From contig NZ_KK211189.1 of the NCBI RefSeq assembly GCF_000620845.1, forward strand, positions 1,937,662 to 2,001,661: a stretch of DNA of 64,000 bases, written 5' to 3'. The notes under the pieces were generated by a model. It was not told the origin of the DNA and did not search any database. It saw nothing but the letters and a program-made list of their open reading frames with translations. Below are positions 16,418 through 24,190 of this stretch, one piece after another. The stretch's first letter is position 1; each line of letters starts with the position of its first letter. A program made the translations under genes and the position numbers. Source of the DNA: Exiguobacterium marinum DSM 16307. GTDB taxonomy: Bacteria > Bacillota > Bacilli > Exiguobacteriales > Exiguobacteriaceae.

Positions 16418-17956
16418 TTGAATGAACAAGTGGATGTACTAATCGTCGGAGCCGGACCTACCGGCCTTACCCTCGGACTGACCTTGGCAAGATATGGCGT
16501 CTCATTTCAAATCATCGACCGAAAGACGACCCCGTCGGATAATTCTCGAGCCATCGGGATTCAACCACGGACAATTGAGGTGTTTTCTCGATTAGACGTC
16601 GCCCAAGAAGTACTCGAACGGGCCCGTACGATTGAGCGGGGAAATCTCTATTTCTCAGGTCAATGGACGGCAAAGCTCGAATTTTCAAAGCTTGTCACTC
16701 CGTATCCGTTCGTGACACTGTTGCGTCAAAATGAAACAGAAGAAATTTTAGAGCGTGCCTTGCTAAAACATGGCCACGCAGTGAGACGCGGAGAGTCACT
16801 GTCTTCCATCACACAATATCCATCGCGGACGATCGCACATTTGACTGCTGAAGACGGAGCTCATCGTTCTGTCGAAGCTAAATATGTCATTGCTGCAGAT
16901 GGCGCCAATAGTTCCATCCGTCGAATGCTCGCTCTCCCATTCAGTGGGAAGTCGTTTAAAGAGGCGTGGGTATTAGCAGATTTGAAAGCAGATTGGCCCA
17001 TTTCTCGTGAAGAGGTGCATATTTTCTTCTCGGATCGAGGAGTACTCGAGGTCTTTCCACTCACGGATGAAACGATTCGAATCACGGGAAACTTACGGAC
17101 CGATGAGTCGTTCGTCGAATCGGACCTTCAACAATTTGTGGAACAACGTAGTCATATGCCAGTTCGCATACACGATGTCGAATGGTTCTCGCTCTTTCGG
17201 GTTCATAATCGAATGGTTGATACGTTCATCCATAATCGCATCATCCTAATGGGCGATGCCGCTCATATCAATTCACCGGTCGGGGGACAAGGAATGAACA
17301 CCGGGATTGCGGATGCATTCAACTTAGGTTGGAAGCTATGGCTCCATTTGAAGACAGGCGCACCGCATCAAGTCGTCTCGACGTATCGGAATGAGCGTGA
17401 GTATGTGGCAAGGAATGTTCTACAGACGACGAATTTCGCAACTGAGATGCTCCAGACGACACTCCCGATGCTATTACCGTTTCAAGCGATCGGGGCTGAT
17501 GTCTTCACACGAGTCAATCTCGTCAATCAAAAGATCACGGAACGAATCTCGCAACTTCATCTATCGTACCCAAAAGCGTTGCGTATGCCGTTTCGTCGCG
17601 TCGCCGAAGGAAAAATATTCCCAGAGACTGAAATTTTACGAACCGACGATGGATTTCGGACGAAGATTTCAGAGATCGCCGATGGGCGCTTTCAAGTGCT
17701 CGTATTTGACGATGGCAAACGTGATTTGACGCCAATCTATGAATACTTAAATGAGTATCACCCGTTCCTTCAGACTATCTCATTGTCCAAGACAAGCCGT
17801 CCATTTTTCGACCAAGGGAATGAGCTTGCCAAGTCACTCTTTATGAAACGTGGTATTCTAGTCATCCGTCCGGACGGCTATTTGTTGCACAAGCAACACC
17901 ACGTCCGTCTAAAACCGTTACAGGACAAGTTGGCTGTCTGGCTTCCACCATCTTAA
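16418..17956 (+). CDS. FAD-dependent aromatic-ring monooxygenase family protein
   Basis: This 512-aa flavoprotein belongs to the PHBH/pentachlorophenol-monooxygenase group (FAD_binding_3). The dinucleotide-binding GAGPTGLTLGLTLARYG is near the N-terminus, the DG motif is AADGANSSIRR, and the second FAD motif is LMGDAAHINSPVGGQGMNTG. A C-terminal thioredoxin-like domain is likely (RFQVLVFDDG onward). The substrate is unknown. The start is the TTG at 16418, 9 nt after GGAG. It is one of the few plus-strand genes and stands alone, consistent with an accessory detoxification or degradation role. Confidence 0.87.
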   Translation: MNEQVDVLIVGAGPTGLTLGLTLARYGVSFQIIDRKTTPSDNSRAIGIQPRTIEVFSRLDVAQEVLERARTIERGNLYFSGQWTAKLEFSKLVTPYPFVTLLRQNETEEILERALLKHGHAVRRGESLSSITQYPSRTIAHLTAEDGAHRSVEAKYVIAADGANSSIRRMLALPFSGKSFKEAWVLADLKADWPISREEVHIFFSDRGVLEVFPLTDETIRITGNLRTDESFVESDLQQFVEQRSHMPVRIHDVEWFSLFRVHNRMVDTFIHNRIILMGDAAHINSPVGGQGMNTGIADAFNLGWKLWLHLKTGAPHQVVSTYRNEREYVARNVLQTTNFATEMLQTTLPMLLPFQAIGADVFTRVNLVNQKITERISQLHLSYPKALRMPFRRVAEGKIFPETEILRTDDGFRTKISEIADGRFQVLVFDDGKRDLTPIYEYLNEYHPFLQTISLSKTSRPFFDQGNELAKSLFMKRGILVIRPDGYLLHKQHHVRLKPLQDKLAVWLPPS

Positions 17957-17968
17957 GGGTGTATAAAT

Positions 17969-17999
17969 GGAGAGCTTCACCAAATTGGTGAAGCTCTCC
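17969..17999. terminator. Hairpin between convergent genes
   Basis: The perfect 13-bp arms GGAGAGCTTCACC and GGTGAAGCTCTCC enclose AAATT. There is no T-tract on either side, so it may act as an RNA 3'-end stabiliser instead of a classic terminator. It serves the convergent monooxygenase and 83-aa genes. Confidence 0.6.
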
Positions 18000-18006
18000 A
18001 TGTCAT

Positions 18007-18258
18007 TTACTCTTCAACATTCACATACAGAATACCAGGTTTCGAGAGCGTCAAATCGTAGAATGCTTCGAATGCCTCGATGTCTTCTAGCTTGCGAAAG
18101 TCAACCTTGTCAGTCTCTTCATTCGGGATGGCGACGATAATGCCTTCCTCCGTCAACTTGATCATGCCCGTTTGTCCATTATGAATCCGAACGTAGAGTA
18201 CTTGCTGGTTTTCTAAGAGCGAGATCGCCTCTCGTCTCGATTGAATCGGTTTTTTCAT
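18007..18258 (-). CDS. Uncharacterised 83-aa protein
   Basis: Family not recognised. It is a small soluble acidic protein with no membrane segment; the middle (NGQTGMIKLTEEGIIVAIPN) looks like beta strands and the C-terminal part contains an acidic helix. GAGGGG 5 nt before the ATG supports the start. It is monocistronic and convergent with the monooxygenase. Confidence 0.7.
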   Translation of the reverse strand: MKKPIQSRREAISLLENQQVLYVRIHNGQTGMIKLTEEGIIVAIPNEETDKVDFRKLEDIEAFEAFYDLTLSKPGILYVNVEE

Positions 18259-18353
18259 ATAATCCCCTCTTTTCCATTTTAGTATAACGTTCCGTTCGTA
18301 TTGCTTTCAACTCGTCACCCTATTAAACTTGTGTAAAGAAGGGGTTGAATGCG

Positions 18354-18641
18354 TTGGAAACATTACTCATCATTGTGCTCGCCATCTTGTTCATCATTTT
18401 AGTCACGATTCGTACGATTCGCAACTTAAAATGGGTTCGCTTCGGTGAAGCGTTCGGGAAACAGGGCGAAGAGTTATTAGCTGATTATCATTACCTGACA
18501 GAACAGGAAATCACATGTCGTATCGAACAAGGACTTCCGACCGGTAAATTGTTAAAACCGCTCGCTAAAAATTTAGACGATCGTGTCGCGCTATTCGTAC
18601 ATCGAGATGATGCCGCAAAAGCAAGAGAACTTTTAAAATAA
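18354..18641 (+). CDS. Small membrane-anchored protein, DUF2007-like tail
   Basis: The 95-aa protein has one N-terminal membrane helix (about residues 4-22) and a cytoplasmic tail. The tail pattern LTEQEITCRIEQGLPTGKLL and then ALFVHRDDAAKARELL resembles the DUF2007 putative signal-transducing domain; this is a motif-level guess. The start is the TTG at 18354, 9 nt after GGGG. It ends in a terminator shared with the convergent NERD-like gene. Confidence 0.62.
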   Translation: METLLIIVLAILFIILVTIRTIRNLKWVRFGEAFGKQGEELLADYHYLTEQEITCRIEQGLPTGKLLKPLAKNLDDRVALFVHRDDAAKARELLK

Positions 18642-18679
18642 GAAGATGGCCGAATGCATCTCACTCGGCCATCTTCTTA
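18641..18679. terminator. Shared terminator between convergent genes
   Basis: AAGAAGATGGCCGA and TCGGCCATCTTCTT are perfect 14-bp arms with an 11-nt loop. T-tracts are short on both sides. The stops of both flanking genes touch or overlap the arms. Confidence 0.75.
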
Positions 18680-19252
18680 TTTATGTATCTGTCTTTCTGA
18701 GCAGTAGTAAGCGATTTGTTTGACGAGCGGCTCCGTCAACGTTTCAAGAGTCGTTTTGCTGATGACCTGATCGACGAGTGTGAAAGAATCGCCACAATTG
18801 GCCTTGACCCGCTTGAGCTTCAACTGTTCCGTCTCCGGGAAGATCAAGAAGGAATAGACCGGAATCGCTTGTCCACACTCTTTCTTCAACCGTGCCCGCA
18901 CTTGTTTAGTCATTCGCTCTAGCTCCGTGACAGGATGTGGATAGATGTGCTTCCATCCCATAGACGTCTCCGTCCGACACTCACGGTTCGTCAAATGGAC
19001 AGGGGCTGGAGTTCGATTTAATTGAATCAAGAATACACCTTTCGGCCCGACGAGCACGTAATGAACGAGATCCTCGCCAAATTCGACTTGTTCAATCATC
19101 ATCCAGTCAAATCGACATGTTTGTCTGATGTTCTCGACGAGACGATCTGTATAGCTTGTCGGTGCCTTCATCACTTCTTCTTTCATACGAAACAGCTTTT
19201 TTGTCTGTTGTTTAACAGGTTGTTTCTCCGTGGCCGTTAACACTTGCAACAT
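18677..19252 (-). CDS. NERD-like domain protein
   Basis: The 191-aa protein has a basic, disordered N-terminal third, then a core with HYVLVGPKGVFLIQLN that resembles the nuclease-related (NERD) fold signature in which a VGP-G-hydrophobic strand follows an acidic strand. The usual NERD catalytic D/E-x-K trio is not clear (IQLN replaces IEVK), so it may be inactive. The ATG at 19252 has GGGGGTGG 5 nt upstream. It lies 26 nt after gpsB and is probably co-transcribed with it. Confidence 0.6.
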   Translation of the reverse strand: MLQVLTATEKQPVKQQTKKLFRMKEEVMKAPTSYTDRLVENIRQTCRFDWMMIEQVEFGEDLVHYVLVGPKGVFLIQLNRTPAPVHLTNRECRTETSMGWKHIYPHPVTELERMTKQVRARLKKECGQAIPVYSFLIFPETEQLKLKRVKANCGDSFTLVDQVISKTTLETLTEPLVKQIAYYCSERQIHK

Positions 19253-19278
19253 TGACTCCACCCCCTATTCATTATTGA

Positions 19279-19578
19279 TTATTCACTCGGCCCTACTTGC
19301 TTACCAAAGACCGCTTTTTCTAAATTTGAGATACGGCGCAGCATGTCATAGTTAGACGCAACCGGCTGTGCCGGTTTAGCAGGTTCCGCAACAGGTGCAG
19401 GCTCGCGACGCAATGAGTCATTTTCTTTTTGAAGACGTTCGATTTCTTTCATCATTTTTTCATAATCCCGGATGACCACGTCTAAAAATTGATCAACTTC
19501 TTCTTGCGAATAACCTCGTAGTGCCGTTTTAAATTCTTGTTTATAAATTGCTTCTGCCGTTAATTCGGTTTGCATCAT
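19279..19578 (-). CDS. gpsB: Cell-division regulator GpsB
   Basis: GpsB is a DivIVA-paralogous adaptor that shuttles class A penicillin-binding proteins between septum and side wall. The N-terminal DivIVA lipid-binding-like motif IYKQEFKTALRGYSQEEVDQ, coiled coil (DVVIRDYEKMMKEIERLQKE), a Pro/Ala linker and the C-terminal trimerisation helix (DMLRRISNLEKAVFG) are all present. The length is about 99 aa. The start lies at the ATG pair 19575/19578 with GGGAG upstream. Its partner PonA is encoded 5 kb upstream in the same direction. Confidence 0.93.
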   Translation of the reverse strand: MMQTELTAEAIYKQEFKTALRGYSQEEVDQFLDVVIRDYEKMMKEIERLQKENDSLRREPAPVAEPAKPAQPVASNYDMLRRISNLEKAVFGKQVGPSE

Positions 19579-19579
19579 A

Positions 19580-20125
19580 TCACTCCCATTGTTGTTCCCA
19601 TTGTTTTTCTTCCTCGATGACACGTAAATCTTCCTGTGTGATGAGAAAGACCTCCATAGTGGACTTTCGCCGAGCCCCGTCGACTAAAAAGCGGGGACTT
19701 CCCTCCGTTTCTTCGTCGTATAAGGTAATCAATCCTTCTGCTTTGTCTAAAAAGAATGCAGTTTTAGCGCGTAGTTGACTCGGATCTTCGTATGGCCGCT
19801 GTGTCAACGGTTCAAAAAAGTCCGCTTCAAGTTGCAGCTGTGCAAACAATTCCTGTTCGAACGGCTTATACCGTTCATCCATATTTAAGAACGGAGGAAA
19901 TACTGCAATTTTAATCGGGTACGTTTCTCTTAACTCTAACAATACTTGTCCAGCCCATAATTCACAACCATTCGTTCCACTAAAAATAAACCACTCGGCG
20001 CCCAGTTCGATGACTTCGAGTATCTTTTTACGATAAGCTTCCTGAATGATTTCAATTCCTGGATGGTCCGCTTTAAAGATGCCCAGTTCATGAGGACGAT
20101 ATCCTGTAACGGCTACTACTTTCAT
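19580..20125 (-). CDS. ypsA: YpsA, SLOG-superfamily protein
   Basis: The 181-aa protein belongs to DUF1273, a SLOG (Rossmann-like nucleotide-binding) family. The N-terminal VAVTGYRPHELGIF and the GTNGCELWAG loop match this family. YpsA genes sit directly upstream of gpsB across Firmicutes, and YpsA overproduction affects division in B. subtilis and S. aureus; a direct link to GpsB is supported by context. The ligand is unknown. The ATG overlaps the mrfB stop by 4 nt. Confidence 0.9.
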   Translation of the reverse strand: MKVVAVTGYRPHELGIFKADHPGIEIIQEAYRKKILEVIELGAEWFIFSGTNGCELWAGQVLLELRETYPIKIAVFPPFLNMDERYKPFEQELFAQLQLEADFFEPLTQRPYEDPSQLRAKTAFFLDKAEGLITLYDEETEGSPRFLVDGARRKSTMEVFLITQEDLRVIEEEKQWEQQWE

Positions 20126-21285
20126 AATCGCTTCCTTTCTAGACGGGCACGGCGATGTTCTAGCTCGTCTTTCTCTCGTACAATCGTTTGACGCAAAACC
20201 GTACGTTTTTTCTCGAGCAGTTCCATGGCCCGCTCCGTATAATCAATCGCGAGTTCCACGTCCTTTTGCTTGTGCTCTGCATACTTGGCAAGTTCGACAT
20301 AGCCTTCGATCGTCTGCAGCGACTCAAATAACGGGATTGCTTGCTCCATACGACCCGTTCGCTTCAATAACATCGCTTGCCGCATGACGGCTCGCTTCGA
20401 AGGACTCGAAAGTTGTTCAAACTCTTTGAGTGCACTTTCCTGTTCCCCAAGGTCATGTAACCAATGCGCACGTTCTTCTCCGAAATCTGTCTCGGGAGTC
20501 GTGACGAGTTGACTGAGTCGTGTGTAAAGAGAAACAAGGCTCAAACAGTCCGCATGATGGTGCTCAAGGACCGGCGATAGTATCTCTGGGTTCCGTTCTT
20601 TGACGTACTGAAAATAATGCATCGGGGCTAAAAAACCAGGTAAATCGTCTGTCCGTCCGTGACCGAAATACGTTTCAACTGCTTTGAGCGACACCGATTC
20701 TAATCTCGGTTTCAACAACCGTCTTGCCGCATGTAGTAGATCAACATGCCCGACGGAAGGCAATGCTTTTACCCGTGATTTGACAAACGTATGTCTCGTT
20801 TTGATTTGTGGCCAGTCAAAGGACTTCCCGTTATAAGTGACGAACCGCACCTCATCCCCGATATCCTGTAAAAAATGATAGTAGAAGGCAGTCTCAAAGG
20901 CAGGATGAGGCAAGACATATTGAATCATTTCAAGTTGATCCGCTTGAATTCTCGCGAATCCGATTAAAAAAATCGACGTCCCAGACCCACGCAACCCGGT
21001 CGTCTCCGTATCCATAAACAGGACTTGTTCAGGCTCTAGGTCGACCGTAAAGAAAGGATGCTCGGTTCGATGCATCATAAGTCTTGCATCTCCGAACGCA
21101 AAGTCGTGGTACATCTCATCAAGCGGATACGTAGTTCGGAGACGAACACACCATTCTCCTTCGAACGTTAAAATTTCTCCACCCTGTTCAATCCATTTTT
21201 GCTGCTCCACTTCGTCAGGTGAGGAGACGCGTGATGGTTCGACAGGTTCTTTCGTTTTAATTAATCTAGATAACTTTGCTTTCAT
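20122..21285 (-). CDS. mrfB: MrfB exonuclease (YprB)
   Basis: MrfB is the DEDD-type exonuclease partner of MrfA in a UvrA-independent mitomycin C repair pathway of B. subtilis. The RNase H-like domain shows FMDTETTGLRG (D and E ligands) at about residue 90, TYNGKSFDWP, and HHADCLSLVSLY with the last aspartate. A C-terminal helical, TPR-like region follows. The length is 387 aa. The start is the ATG at 21285 with AAAGGA upstream, overlapping the mrfA stop as ATGA. Confidence 0.9.
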   Translation of the reverse strand: MKAKLSRLIKTKEPVEPSRVSSPDEVEQQKWIEQGGEILTFEGEWCVRLRTTYPLDEMYHDFAFGDARLMMHRTEHPFFTVDLEPEQVLFMDTETTGLRGSGTSIFLIGFARIQADQLEMIQYVLPHPAFETAFYYHFLQDIGDEVRFVTYNGKSFDWPQIKTRHTFVKSRVKALPSVGHVDLLHAARRLLKPRLESVSLKAVETYFGHGRTDDLPGFLAPMHYFQYVKERNPEILSPVLEHHHADCLSLVSLYTRLSQLVTTPETDFGEERAHWLHDLGEQESALKEFEQLSSPSKRAVMRQAMLLKRTGRMEQAIPLFESLQTIEGYVELAKYAEHKQKDVELAIDYTERAMELLEKKRTVLRQTIVREKDELEHRRARLERKRL

Positions 21286-23531
21286 AACGATCCTTTCAAT
21301 GCTTGTAACTGACGGATGACTTGCTGTTTGAAGTCCCCGTATCCAATCATACCGACACAGCGAGGGCATCCGCTCTCACACGGACAGTCGGATACCGTTC
21401 GTTCCGCTGCTTCAAGTACCTCGTCTGCATCTTTATAGAGTGCCTCACTAAGACCGATGCCACCCGGATAGCGGTCGTATAAATAAACGGTCGGTTTAGT
21501 CGTGTGAGTCGACTTCATTTGAATGGTTGTAAATAAATCGAGCGTATCACACATGAGATAGAGCGGCGCAAGCCGTCTGAGTAAATCACTGACCGCTTCA
21601 AGTTGATCTTCGAGATCAGCCTCCGAATAGGCAAAGCGTTCATCCAATGTGAACCATGTCGCCGTCGTATGCAGTTCTCGCTCCGGAAGATGAATCGGGC
21701 CAGACCCGATATTCTCATGCGTCCCGAACTTAATTTTTTTAAAGAGAGTGGCCATCGCGATGACAGAAACTTCTCCGAACGTTTTCACACCATCTGTCTT
21801 GTTCTCTTCTAGCACTTTTAATTCCACGGCCAAATTCGCATCCGTATAGTAATCGACATCGACTCGGCGTACAAATGCCTTTTTTTCTTCAAAATCTAAC
21901 TTCTCGACTTGATACTGCTCGGCACCATGCAAATAGATCGCCTCATCGTGCAATAGTGTCATCGCACTGAACGTGTCCATTTCGCCGATCACTTGATGTT
22001 TTGCGGTTTGATCGACAATGACGACATTTTCTTGATCGCTCGTCCGAAGCGAGATGTCATGCGCTGGGAAGGAATCCGTCATCCAATAATATTTATCGGC
22101 CCGCTCATGTAACACTTGTGCATCCGCTAAAAACTCTAAAATATCTTTCGGGTCGACCGTTCCGAACCGTTCACTTTTATGAAACGGCAATTCGAATGCG
22201 GCACATTTCATATGGTCAACTAAAATAATGAGGTTGTTTGGGTCTAAACGGGCAGCTTCCGGTGAACGGTCTAAAATCATATCTGGTTGTTCGACGACAA
22301 GCTGGTCAAGGGAAGAAGATGATGCCACAAACACCACAAGCGACTCCGAATGACGTCGTCCGGCCCGACCTGCCTGTTGCCATAGCGAAGCGACAGTGCC
22401 TGGATAACCATTCAGGACACACGCTTGCAATTGACCGATATCAACACCGAGTTCTAGCGCATTTGTTGAAACAACAGCTTTTATTTCACCATTCCGTAAC
22501 CGCCGTTCAATCTCACGGCGTTCAGACGGAAGATACCCCCCTCGATAGCCGACAATCGATTTTGGACCAAGTTCTCGTCGCGTCAGTTCCTGTAAATAAG
22601 TCAATAATACCTCGACACGTACACGTGATCGGGCGAACACAATCGTTTGAATGTTCGCTTCCACGAATTTTGAGGCGATGCGTTTCGTCTCGAGCGTCGC
22701 ACTCCGACGAATCCCAAGCGCTTCATTGACGACAGGTGGATTATAGAAGATAAGATGTTTCTTACCTTGTGGTGCGCCGTTCCGGTCAACCAATACAACT
22801 TCTTCTTCCGTTAACAATTCAGCAAGTTCACGCGGGTTCGCGATAGTCGCTGATGTCATAATCCATTTCGGATGACTTCCATAGTAGGCACAAATTCGTT
22901 TTAAGCGGCGAAACACGTTCGCCACATGACTGCCGAATACGCCACGATACGTATGCAACTCATCGACAACGATGTATTCTAAGTTTTCGAATAGACGAAT
23001 CCACTTCGTATGGTGTGGTAAAATTCCCGAATGTAACATATCAGGATTGGTAATAACGATATTCCCTGCATCTCTAACTTTCGTGCGGGCGGCCGGAGAT
23101 GTATCTCCATCATACGTGAAGCATCGTAAGTTGCCTTCGAGTGCCTCGACCATCTCCATTAAATCACTATTCTGATCTTGGGCAAGGGCTTTTGTCGGAT
23201 ACAGATATAGTGCGCGTGCAGTCGGTTTTTCAATCATCTTTGACAAGACAGGCAAGTTATAACAGAGCGTCTTACCAGAGGCAGTAGGCGTTACAATCAC
23301 AGTCGAATGACCGGCAGCCGTTTGTTTCACAGCTTCAGCTTGGTGCGTGTACAGTTGCTCAATTCCCCGACTTTTCAATACGTTTGTCAATTGTTCTGGT
23401 ACTTGCTCCGGGATGGGCGCATATTGTGCTGGGCGCGCATCGACCGTATGCCAATGTCGTACGTTTTTCGCAAAGCTCGGGTCTTCTTTTAATTCTTTAA
23501 CCATCTCTTCTACAGAGCGCGATTTCCGCAT
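21282..23531 (-). CDS. mrfA: MrfA DNA helicase (YprA)
   Basis: This superfamily 2 helicase of 749 aa acts on mitomycin C damage. It shows Walker A TPTASGKTL, DELH-box VVDELHTYRG, motif III TSATIANP and motif VI QAGRAGRR. The C-terminal DUF1998 domain carries four cysteines as C-x-C-x3-C-x2-C (CPCESGCPRC), known to bind zinc and to be required in vivo. AAGGTG lies before the ATG. It is coupled to mrfB and preceded at 18 nt by an unknown gene. Confidence 0.93.
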   Translation of the reverse strand: MRKSRSVEEMVKELKEDPSFAKNVRHWHTVDARPAQYAPIPEQVPEQLTNVLKSRGIEQLYTHQAEAVKQTAAGHSTVIVTPTASGKTLCYNLPVLSKMIEKPTARALYLYPTKALAQDQNSDLMEMVEALEGNLRCFTYDGDTSPAARTKVRDAGNIVITNPDMLHSGILPHHTKWIRLFENLEYIVVDELHTYRGVFGSHVANVFRRLKRICAYYGSHPKWIMTSATIANPRELAELLTEEEVVLVDRNGAPQGKKHLIFYNPPVVNEALGIRRSATLETKRIASKFVEANIQTIVFARSRVRVEVLLTYLQELTRRELGPKSIVGYRGGYLPSERREIERRLRNGEIKAVVSTNALELGVDIGQLQACVLNGYPGTVASLWQQAGRAGRRHSESLVVFVASSSSLDQLVVEQPDMILDRSPEAARLDPNNLIILVDHMKCAAFELPFHKSERFGTVDPKDILEFLADAQVLHERADKYYWMTDSFPAHDISLRTSDQENVVIVDQTAKHQVIGEMDTFSAMTLLHDEAIYLHGAEQYQVEKLDFEEKKAFVRRVDVDYYTDANLAVELKVLEENKTDGVKTFGEVSVIAMATLFKKIKFGTHENIGSGPIHLPERELHTTATWFTLDERFAYSEADLEDQLEAVSDLLRRLAPLYLMCDTLDLFTTIQMKSTHTTKPTVYLYDRYPGGIGLSEALYKDADEVLEAAERTVSDCPCESGCPRCVGMIGYGDFKQQVIRQLQALKGSL

Positions 23532-23549
23532 CAGTTCACCTTCTTTTTT

Positions 23550-24110
23550 TTAAGAATTCGAAGGTGCAAGTTCTACTACGACTTCTCGGATACGATTAAT
23601 CCGTTCATCTCGTATCATTCTCGATACAGCGGGCATGTGAAACAAAGTCATGCTTTGAAACGTAGCGGCAACATGCTCATTTTCTTCTTCAAGACGGGTC
23701 AGCGCGTCTTGAAACAGACGTTGCGTTGACCGCCCAAATAAGACAATGGTATGTAGTTTCGTACATTTCGAATGAACCGCTAAAAGATGTTTCGCATAGC
23801 GTTGCACCGTTTTATAGTAATCTTCGTCTGTCGACAACGTTTGGCGATTGCCACGAAGTAAGTCAGGATAATATGATTCCTCGCCCGTAAACATCGTTTC
23901 GACACCGATTCTTTTTACATAAGAATGTCCAGTCGCCTTAGCGACCGATCGGTCTTGGATGAGACGTCCGAATGGAATCGACTCTTGTAACAGCAAATGT
24001 GAAAGCTTCAGTCCGAGATGTCCACCAAGAGGCACTCCAAAATCGTCGTCTTGCAGTCGATCAATGACAAATAACACTTTCATCTTGCGTTTTAAAGAGA
24101 GTTGAACCAT
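23550..24110 (-). CDS. Uncharacterised protein upstream of mrfAB
   Basis: Family not recognised. The 186-aa soluble protein begins with an alternating strand (MKVLFVIDRL), then VPLGGHLGLKLSHLLLQESI and later HTIVLFGRSTQRLFQDAL and FHMPAVSRMI. The layout strand-loop-helix, a GRS/GRP-like turn and an HxP segment distantly recalls the uracil-DNA glycosylase fold, but no catalytic motif is convincing. It has its own extended -10 promoter and lies 18 nt before mrfA, so it is probably the first gene of the mrfAB-ypsA-gpsB operon. The ATG at 24110 has AGGATGG 6 nt upstream; MKVLFV is an alternative start. Confidence 0.72.
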   Translation of the reverse strand: MVQLSLKRKMKVLFVIDRLQDDDFGVPLGGHLGLKLSHLLLQESIPFGRLIQDRSVAKATGHSYVKRIGVETMFTGEESYYPDLLRGNRQTLSTDEDYYKTVQRYAKHLLAVHSKCTKLHTIVLFGRSTQRLFQDALTRLEEENEHVAATFQSMTLFHMPAVSRMIRDERINRIREVVVELAPSNS

Positions 24111-24138
24111 GTGTCACCATCCTGTTCCCTTTCTTTTC

Positions 24139-24147
24139 ATTATAACA
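24139..24147 (-). promoter_or_regulatory. Extended -10 promoter of the mrfAB operon
   Basis: The minus strand reads TGTTATAAT (TGn-TATAAT) just after the ponA terminator and about 30 nt before the first gene. The -35 at 17-nt spacing is weak, as usual for extended -10 promoters. Confidence 0.6.
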
Positions 24148-24156
24148 AAGTCGCAC

Positions 24157-24184
24157 GAAAAACAGGGCGCACAATGTCGCCCTG
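24157..24184 (-). terminator. Terminator of recU-ponA
   Basis: CAGGGCG and CGCCCTG enclose 8 nt and are followed by TTTTT on the minus strand. It begins 7 nt after the ponA stop. Confidence 0.88.
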
Positions 24185-24190
24185 TCCTCC

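Noticed and set aside
22238..22729. 163-codon plus-strand frame opposite mrfA
   Set aside because: It overlaps a fully conserved helicase, lacks a start site and has no recognisable domain.
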